Source of the DNA: HK1 sp965220535
Lineage (GTDB): Bacteria; Pseudomonadota; Gammaproteobacteria; HK1
Direction: 5' to 3'
Length of the DNA: 64,000 bases
Assembly (NCBI GenBank): GCA_965220535.1
Contig: OZ244833.1
Span: 2,852,001-2,916,000 of the forward strand
Shown: piece by piece, positions 59,005 through 64,000 of the stretch
How positions within the stretch are numbered: the first letter of the stretch is position 1
Layout of the letters: the number at the start of each line of letters is the position of its first letter
Position numbers and translations under genes: made by a program
Notes under the pieces: generated by a model
What the model was told of the DNA's origin: nothing
Databases searched by the model: none
The model's input: only the letters and a program-made list of their open reading frames with translations

Positions 59005-59292
59005 TCAGCCATAGACGATGCGGCGGATCCGGCGTTCGCTCGGCAAAAGGCTGCGAAAACGCCATTGCCGGATTTCTTCTCGGATCCGCGGGTAGATCTC
59101 GGCGTTGCGCTTTCCTTCCGCTCGCAGTTCCAGATGGCGACGAATCACGAACTCGTCCAGGGTCTCGCTGTAAAACCCCGCCACCTCTTCGGCGATCTGC
59201 TTGGCGCTCGAGGGTGAAAGACCGCGCACCCGCACGAGTCGTTCGATCAGGCTGTCGGGGACGGGAGCGTCGAGTACGGGATCAAGGCTCAT
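59005..59292 (-). CDS. conserved hypothetical protein, 95 residues
   Basis: Starts at ATG 59292 (MSLDPVLDAP); ATG 59307 is also possible. Helical, charged: SLIERLVRVRGLSPSSAKQIAEEVAGFY, DEFVIRRHLELRAEGKRNAEIYPRIREEI, ending SERRIRRIVYG. The repeated helix-turn pattern of the second half (RRHLELRAEGKRNAEIYPRI) looks like a small HTH-type fold. I believe similar short proteins occur near nucleotide-metabolism genes in other gammaproteobacteria but cannot name a family. Same strand as glmS, 183 bp upstream of it. Confidence 0.65.
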   Translation of the reverse strand: MSLDPVLDAPVPDSLIERLVRVRGLSPSSAKQIAEEVAGFYSETLDEFVIRRHLELRAEGKRNAEIYPRIREEIRQWRFRSLLPSERRIRRIVYG

Positions 59293-59397
59293 GGCGTGTC
59301 GAAGCATACCAAAATGGATATGAAATAAACGGATACCCGACGAAAAACAGGCTATTTTTGCCCGTATTCGGGTAAATAGAGCGCGATAAGGCGATGA

Positions 59398-59462
59398 AAT
59401 CGTATGTGATCGATCGAAGATCGATAGAAGATCGAACGAGGATCGATCGAGGATCGATCATC
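59398..59462. repeat. GATC/CGAT-rich degenerate repeat
   Basis: Imperfect array of gatcgatcgaagatcgatag-like units with period about 10-12, between the hypothetical gene and the nucleotidyltransferase gene. Dense in GATC sites. Confidence 0.75.
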
Positions 59463-60399
59463 GCCTCGTGCGCAACGAGGTCGACGAGAGGTCGATTCGA
59501 AAGACCTCGGCGCCGACCTCCTCGCAAAGACGGTGCAGCCCCGTCGGGAGATCCAACGAAGAGAGGGTGCGGAATCGATTCCCCGTTGTTCGCCCGAAGA
59601 CCAAAAAGCGGCAGGTGCGCAATGCGTGGATCGCCTCGTCGCGGGCGGCGGCGTTCTCGTAATAGCGCAAATCCCCGATACGCACGACGGTATCCGCGCC
59701 CACCGCGAAGGTCGCCCCCGGGAAGAGGCGGGCCTTGTCCGAGAAGGTCGCGCTGCGGGTGAGCCAAAGGACATCATCGGGGGCGAAATGCGCCAAACGC
59801 CCGGCGGCTTCTTGCGCATCGAGAGGGGGTTTGTCGACATTCAAGATCGAGAGTTCGTAGGCGGCGCTCGGGGTTTTCGCCCCTTCGCTGCCGATCTCGA
59901 GGGAGCCTTTTCGGCTCGTCAGCGTCGGGGCGAGACGCAGCATCCGCCGGTGGCCCTCGTGCAGCGGATTGAACGATCCCGGCAGCAGCAGGGCAGGCGG
60001 TGGGAGCGCTTCCGCGGCGGCGCTTCGACGTTCGGGTCGATGATCGTCGTCGGCGAGCGGATTTATCGAGGCTCGATTGATCGAGGATCGAAGGGTCGAT
60101 CCCGAAGGGATATCGTCGGCCGCCTGTGCGGCTCCGAGACCGATGGCATCCAAATCCCCCCTTGAAAGCGCATCCCAAGCCCGAGCCATCGTATCCTCTT
60201 GCAGCGCAAGAGCCCTCCCCGCAGCCGGCGGGGAAAGAGGGATTCGCATCGATGAAGGCATTCGCTTTGTCTTTGAACGCTTTGCGCCGAGATCCCCGAT
60301 AATACCGACGGCGATGCCGACAAGCGAAAGGGGCGAGAAGCCCTCCATCGGCGTCGGGCTCGCCGAGATCGATGCCGGGCTCCCCGCCGGTGGTACCAT
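59458..60399 (-). CDS. nucleotidyltransferase-fold protein (NadD/cytidylyltransferase-like)
   Basis: 313 residues from ATG 60399, with AGGGG seven bases upstream and an in-frame stop about 30 bp before it. The catalytic half begins at about 135: LLLPGSFNPLHEGHRRMLRLA is the GxFxPxHxGH nucleotide-binding motif, and IDLSSTSLRTRR at the very end is the SSTxxR motif. In between, FAVGADTVVRIGDLRYYEN fits the family. Nicotinate-nucleotide adenylyltransferases are about 210 residues. The extra 130 N-terminal residues are Ser/Pro-rich and may be a remnant or wrong start. Because the core lacks other NadD details, I do not assign nadD. Possibly an NMN/NaMN or other nucleotidyltransferase. Confidence 0.7.
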   Translation of the reverse strand: MVPPAGSPASISASPTPMEGFSPLSLVGIAVGIIGDLGAKRSKTKRMPSSMRIPLSPPAAGRALALQEDTMARAWDALSRGDLDAIGLGAAQAADDIPSGSTLRSSINRASINPLADDDHRPERRSAAAEALPPPALLLPGSFNPLHEGHRRMLRLAPTLTSRKGSLEIGSEGAKTPSAAYELSILNVDKPPLDAQEAAGRLAHFAPDDVLWLTRSATFSDKARLFPGATFAVGADTVVRIGDLRYYENAAARDEAIHALRTCRFLVFGRTTGNRFRTLSSLDLPTGLHRLCEEVGAEVFRIDLSSTSLRTRR

Positions 60400-60731
60400 T
60401 ACCGGCCCCTGTCGAAGCGAGGCCCTTCATCGTTTCGCGATCGCCGTTCATCCAAGCGTTTTGCGTACACTCCTTGGTTTCGGCGATCATGCCCAAAGTG
60501 CCATTCTCGTCGATCGGAACCGCCATCCGCTCTTCGGGTCGTATCGCCGAGCGATGTCGGCGATGTTCGCAAGACGAAGAAACGACGCCTCGGCGCCTCG
60601 CCGGCAGAACGAGGAATCGATATCGCTTGTCCGCCAATGCGGGGCTCGTCGATGATGATGCCGCCCGCTTTCGTTATACTATCGGGATAAGCCTTTATCG
60701 AATCGGGCTGTAGATCAAAAAGGATTCAGCG
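60400..60731. other. divergent intergenic region
   Basis: About 330 bp between the nucleotidyltransferase and giant gene D. Long shadow frames, no motif. AAGGA lies eight bases before the ATG of gene D. Confidence 0.55.
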
Positions 60732-63700
60732 ATGAAACGCATCATATCGATAGCGCTCTTTGCCCTTGCCGTGTTGCCCTTGGTGGCGGTCGCGCAAGAT
60801 CCCATCATAAAGGAAAAAAACGGAGACACGCTCATCTCCCAAGGTCATACGTTTGCGGCAGGTTGTAAAAACAGTACCGTCAAAACACAAGGTGCAACGG
60901 CGTGTCCCCAAGTCACTCTCACCGAAGGCGGAACTCTAACGCTGACAGCACGGCTTGCAGAAAGCGGCGATAATGCACAACGGAGGGTTTTTATCCGTCA
61001 GCGTTCTCAATCTGACCACAGTATTCCGGTACTGCGTGAAAACACGGACATCTTGATCGATGCCGGTGCTAGGGAAAGATATAAGAACTTCAACTCTTTT
61101 GGTGAAAGAGCCCATAATTCGGCGATACAATTTACAAACAGTGGTGGGGAGAAATGGGATATCCCGGTAGATGTCGTCATAACGGCGAAAGAGGACGACG
61201 ACGCGGTAGACGATACCTTCATCTTGCAAATACCGAGAGCGCTGGACCATGGCTATATCTATGGAACGGTGACTGACAACGACGAAGTAGCTCTCAACAT
61301 CACCGATCTGACAAATAAATCGCTGACGCTGACCGAAGGAGGCAGTGGCACTTTCAAGGTGAATTTGGATTCGGTGCCCACTGCGACTGTAACGGTGGAC
61401 TTGGCGCAAACCGGAACGAACAACCCCGACATAACATTTACCCCCAACCGATTGACCTTCACGACCGATAACGATAACTGGAAGACGAATCAGACGGTAA
61501 CCGTCAGCGCCGCCGAGGACGATGACGCGGTTGCGGAAGGGACGGTGACGATCAAGCTGGATGCCAGCGGCGGAAATTACGGCGATGTTGAAGACAACGT
61601 CACGGTGACCGTGACCGAAAACGACAGCGTCGGACTCGATATTTCCGAATCGAGTTTGAGTTTGGACGAAGACGGCTCTAACAAGACCTTCGATGTGAAC
61701 TTGGATACCGAGCCGAGTGCGACCGTGATGGTGAGCTTGACCTTGGCCAACGTGTTGAACGGGAAAGTGACCATTGATAAGGCGAGCCTGACCTTCGAGC
61801 CCGATGACTGGGAAGCGGATGCTCCTCAAACGGTAACCGTCAATCCCGAGGAAGACGATGACGCAGCAGATGTTTCGGGGAATATCACCATCACTGCGTC
61901 GGGTGGAGACTATGCAGGTCAAACGGGCACAGTCGCGGTGACGGTGGACGATGACGATACCATCGCGATGATCGTTTCCTCGCTCGAAACCGTGCCGGAA
62001 GGCGACAACAAGCCCTTCACCGTGAGACTGGACTCTCTGCCGACCGGGGACGTGTCGGTGGACTTGGCGCAAACCGGAACGAATAACTCCGACATAACGT
62101 TTGCCCCCGACCCGGTGACCTTCACGACCTCGAACTGGAATATGAATAAGACGGTGACCGTCACCGCCCGCGAGGATGAAGACGCGCTCGATGACAGCGC
62201 CACGATCAGACTGACGGCCTCCGGCGGAGGCTACGGCAACGCCCCGACCAAAGACGTTTCGGTCACGGTGGAAGATGATGAAACCGCCGATTTCACGGTT
62301 TCCGCAACCACATTGGCTATAGATGAGGGGGATGATGGGACCTTCATGGTGGTATTGGATACGCAGCCGAGCGCGACCGTGACGGTGGACTTGGCGCAAA
62401 CCGGAACGAGCAACTCCGACGTAACGTTTACCCCCGACCCGTTGACCTTCACGACCTCGAACTGGAGGGACTCTCAAACGGTGACCGTCAACGCCGCCAA
62501 GGATACTGATGCGGTCGACGAGTCAGCGACGATCTCCTTGACCGCCTCCGGCGGGGATTACGGGAACTTGTCTGCGAAGACGGTCACCGTGAACGTGACA
62601 GATACCACCATCACTTTGGACATCAACCCTGAATCGTTGAAAGTGGAAGTGGATGAGAGTTCCAGTACAACCTTCACCGTGAAGTTGGGAAGGCAGCCGT
62701 CCGAAACCGCAACGGTAACCCTGACCCTGCCGAGCAGCACCGACGTGACGGTGGATACCGATTCCACCACGGACGGCGATCAGAACACGTTGACCTTCAC
62801 GACCGCGAACTGGAGTACGGCCCAGACGGTGACCGTCTCCGCGGCCGAGGATACCGATTCCGACGACGATACGGCGACCATCACCCTAAAAGCCGTGTCC
62901 GGGGATTCCGAAAACACATTCACCGTCCAAGTCACCGTGGACGATGAAACCCCCAAGGTGGTGGTCTCCGAGAGCAGCCTGTCCTTGAGCGAGCAGGGTA
63001 GCAGCAAGACCTTCAATGTGAAGTTGAAGGCGGTCGCGCCGACTCTGACAGCCAATGTGATCGTGAGGGTGGTCTCGTCCGATAGCGGGGTGACGGTCGA
63101 TACCGATGGCTCTTTGGATGACAATCAGAGCACTTTGACCTTCACGCCCTCGAACTGGGAGACGAATCAGACGGTGACCGTCAAGGCCATCCATGACGCT
63201 AACACGGTCGATGAGGACGTGACGCTCACCATAAGTGCCAGAGGTGGTGCAAGCAACGTTTACAACAACGCTGCCGAAGAGCAGGTGACAGTAACCGTTA
63301 CCGATGACGATACCCCCGATCTGACGCTTTCCGGGACCTCCTTGACCGGGCGCTCTTTGACGGTGCCCGAAGGCAGCAGCCGCAACTTCACAGTGCAACT
63401 CGCTACCCAGCCGAGCGGGACTGTGACGGTGACTTTGACCTCGTCCTATAGCGATGTGACCCTCGATACCGATCAGAGCCAAACAGGCAATCAAAGCACC
63501 TTGACCTTCACGGAGAATGACTGGAGCAGCGCTCGACAGGTCTCTATCGCCGCCGCCCACGACGACGAAGCCCGCGACGAGACGGCGACGATCAGCGTGT
63601 CGGCCGCCGGCCACGAGTACGACAATCAAACCGACAGCGTTTCGGTGACGGTGGATGACGACGAAAGCGTGGGCTTGATGGTTTCCTCGTCTGTCAGCGT

Positions 63701-64000
63701 GGTCGAAGGCGAGAGCGAGACCTTCGAGGTGAGTTTGACCTCCGACCCGACCGCGGATGTGACGGTGGCATTGGCGCAAAGCGGAACGAACAACTCCGAC
63801 GTGAGTTTCACCCCCGCCAGTTTGACCTTCACCAGCGCGAACTGGAGTACCGGGCAAGAGATCACCGTCACCGCCGCCGAGGACCACGATGCGTCCACCG
63901 ATGCGGCGAAGATCGCTTTGACGGCATCGGGCGGGGGTTCGGGGGTCAATAGCTACGCCGCTGTCACCGGAGAAATCGATGTCGAAGTGAGGGATAACGA
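60732..64000 (+). CDS. giant Calx-beta-like repeat protein D, open at window end
   Basis: Starts at ATG 60732 with AAGGA upstream and stays open to the last base: at least 1089 residues, the stop lying outside the window. Classical short signal peptide MKRIISIALFALAVLPLVAVAQ, unlike the long leaders of A-C, and no homopolymer near the start. A unique N-terminal domain of about 170 residues (two Cys) is followed by at least eight Calx-beta-like modules of about 105-120 residues: LTLTEGGSGTFKVNLDSVP ... LTFTTDNDNWKTNQTVTVSA ... VTVTENDS and similar, with tryptophan before the QTVTV strand. Repeats are diverged in DNA, unlike the near-identical copies in A and C, so this gene looks older and stable. 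Exported, probably secreted or surface-bound; function unknown. Confidence 0.92.
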   Translation, partial: MKRIISIALFALAVLPLVAVAQDPIIKEKNGDTLISQGHTFAAGCKNSTVKTQGATACPQVTLTEGGTLTLTARLAESGDNAQRRVFIRQRSQSDHSIPVLRENTDILIDAGARERYKNFNSFGERAHNSAIQFTNSGGEKWDIPVDVVITAKEDDDAVDDTFILQIPRALDHGYIYGTVTDNDEVALNITDLTNKSLTLTEGGSGTFKVNLDSVPTATVTVDLAQTGTNNPDITFTPNRLTFTTDNDNWKTNQTVTVSAAEDDDAVAEGTVTIKLDASGGNYGDVEDNVTVTVTENDSVGLDISESSLSLDEDGSNKTFDVNLDTEPSATVMVSLTLANVLNGKVTIDKASLTFEPDDWEADAPQTVTVNPEEDDDAADVSGNITITASGGDYAGQTGTVAVTVDDDDTIAMIVSSLETVPEGDNKPFTVRLDSLPTGDVSVDLAQTGTNNSDITFAPDPVTFTTSNWNMNKTVTVTAREDEDALDDSATIRLTASGGGYGNAPTKDVSVTVEDDETADFTVSATTLAIDEGDDGTFMVVLDTQPSATVTVDLAQTGTSNSDVTFTPDPLTFTTSNWRDSQTVTVNAAKDTDAVDESATISLTASGGDYGNLSAKTVTVNVTDTTITLDINPESLKVEVDESSSTTFTVKLGRQPSETATVTLTLPSSTDVTVDTDSTTDGDQNTLTFTTANWSTAQTVTVSAAEDTDSDDDTATITLKAVSGDSENTFTVQVTVDDETPKVVVSESSLSLSEQGSSKTFNVKLKAVAPTLTANVIVRVVSSDSGVTVDTDGSLDDNQSTLTFTPSNWETNQTVTVKAIHDANTVDEDVTLTISARGGASNVYNNAAEEQVTVTVTDDDTPDLTLSGTSLTGRSLTVPEGSSRNFTVQLATQPSGTVTVTLTSSYSDVTLDTDQSQTGNQSTLTFTENDWSSARQVSIAAAHDDEARDETATISVSAAGHEYDNQTDSVSVTVDDDESVGLMVSSSVSVVEGESETFEVSLTSDPTADVTVALAQSGTNNSDVSFTPASLTFTSANWSTGQEITVTAAEDHDASTDAAKIALTASGGGSGVNSYAAVTGEIDVEVRDN

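Noticed and set aside
60936..63887. Several long minus-strand frames opposite gene D
   Set aside because: Gene D on the plus strand is open throughout with a signal peptide and modules; the minus frames are Arg/His/Gly-rich shadows.

Overview
The window is a GC-rich chromosomal segment of a gammaproteobacterium. The 16S gene at about 30784-32323 reads as gammaproteobacterial, for example in its 3' minor-domain helices, and the rRNA operon has the usual order 16S, tRNA-Ile(GAT), tRNA-Ala(TGC), 23S, 5S. Metabolic genes suggest a heterotroph living on organic acids, fatty acids and aromatic compounds: three TRAP uptake systems, acyl-CoA enzymes, a CoA ligase, an isomerase of the aromatic-degradation family and a polyhydroxyalkanoate synthase. 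Ankyrin repeats, a Fic enzyme and giant repetitive exported proteins hint at a host- or particle-associated life. That last point is inference.

Layout. 1-0.65 kb: end of a TRAP large permease. 0.86-1.9 kb: a DarG-type macrodomain antitoxin without its toxin. 2.2-6.8 kb: giant repeat protein A (minus strand). 6.9-14.3 kb: dienelactone hydrolase, acyl-CoA dehydrogenase, ADP-forming CoA ligase, enoyl-CoA hydratase with a 299-bp tandem duplication, and a TauE/SafE permease. 14.4-16.5 kb: GDSL-esterase autotransporter. 17.3-20.8 kb: TAXI-type TRAP system. 21-26.1 kb: sigma-region-4/winged-helix protein, PHA synthase, HCCA isomerase. 26.4-28.7 kb: a Fic gene bracketed by three palindromic repeats. 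28.8-30.4 kb: acyl-CoA synthetase. 30.5-36.2 kb: rRNA operon. 36.7-41.9 kb: giant repeat protein B between two IS3-type remnants. 42.2-46.4 kb: dctP-dctQ-dctM. 46.7-51.9 kb: tandem tail fragments and giant repeat protein C. 52.2-60.4 kb: S49 peptidase, threonine synthase, ankyrin protein with a decayed neighbour, glmS, and a nucleotidyltransferase. 60.7 kb to the end: giant repeat protein D, still open at the window edge.

The main discovery candidate is the A/B/C family. Each gene has a long uninterrupted C/G homopolymer (13, 19 and 18 bases) a few codons after its likely start. In C the tract leaves the start in frame with the whole 1519-residue protein (ON). In A and B it is one base out of frame (OFF). 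Comparing A with C shows conserved protein sequence (ERxxRLSD, PFxFIKT, FAQTT) directly downstream of the tract, so translation must pass through it. This is the signature of a slipped-strand, phase-variable surface-protein family. Nearly identical internal repeats and shared 3' ends add a second source of variation by recombination. All three proteins end in the same duplicated cysteine-containing domain (two halves, each RIRC ... NNSA), which I do not recognise as a named family.
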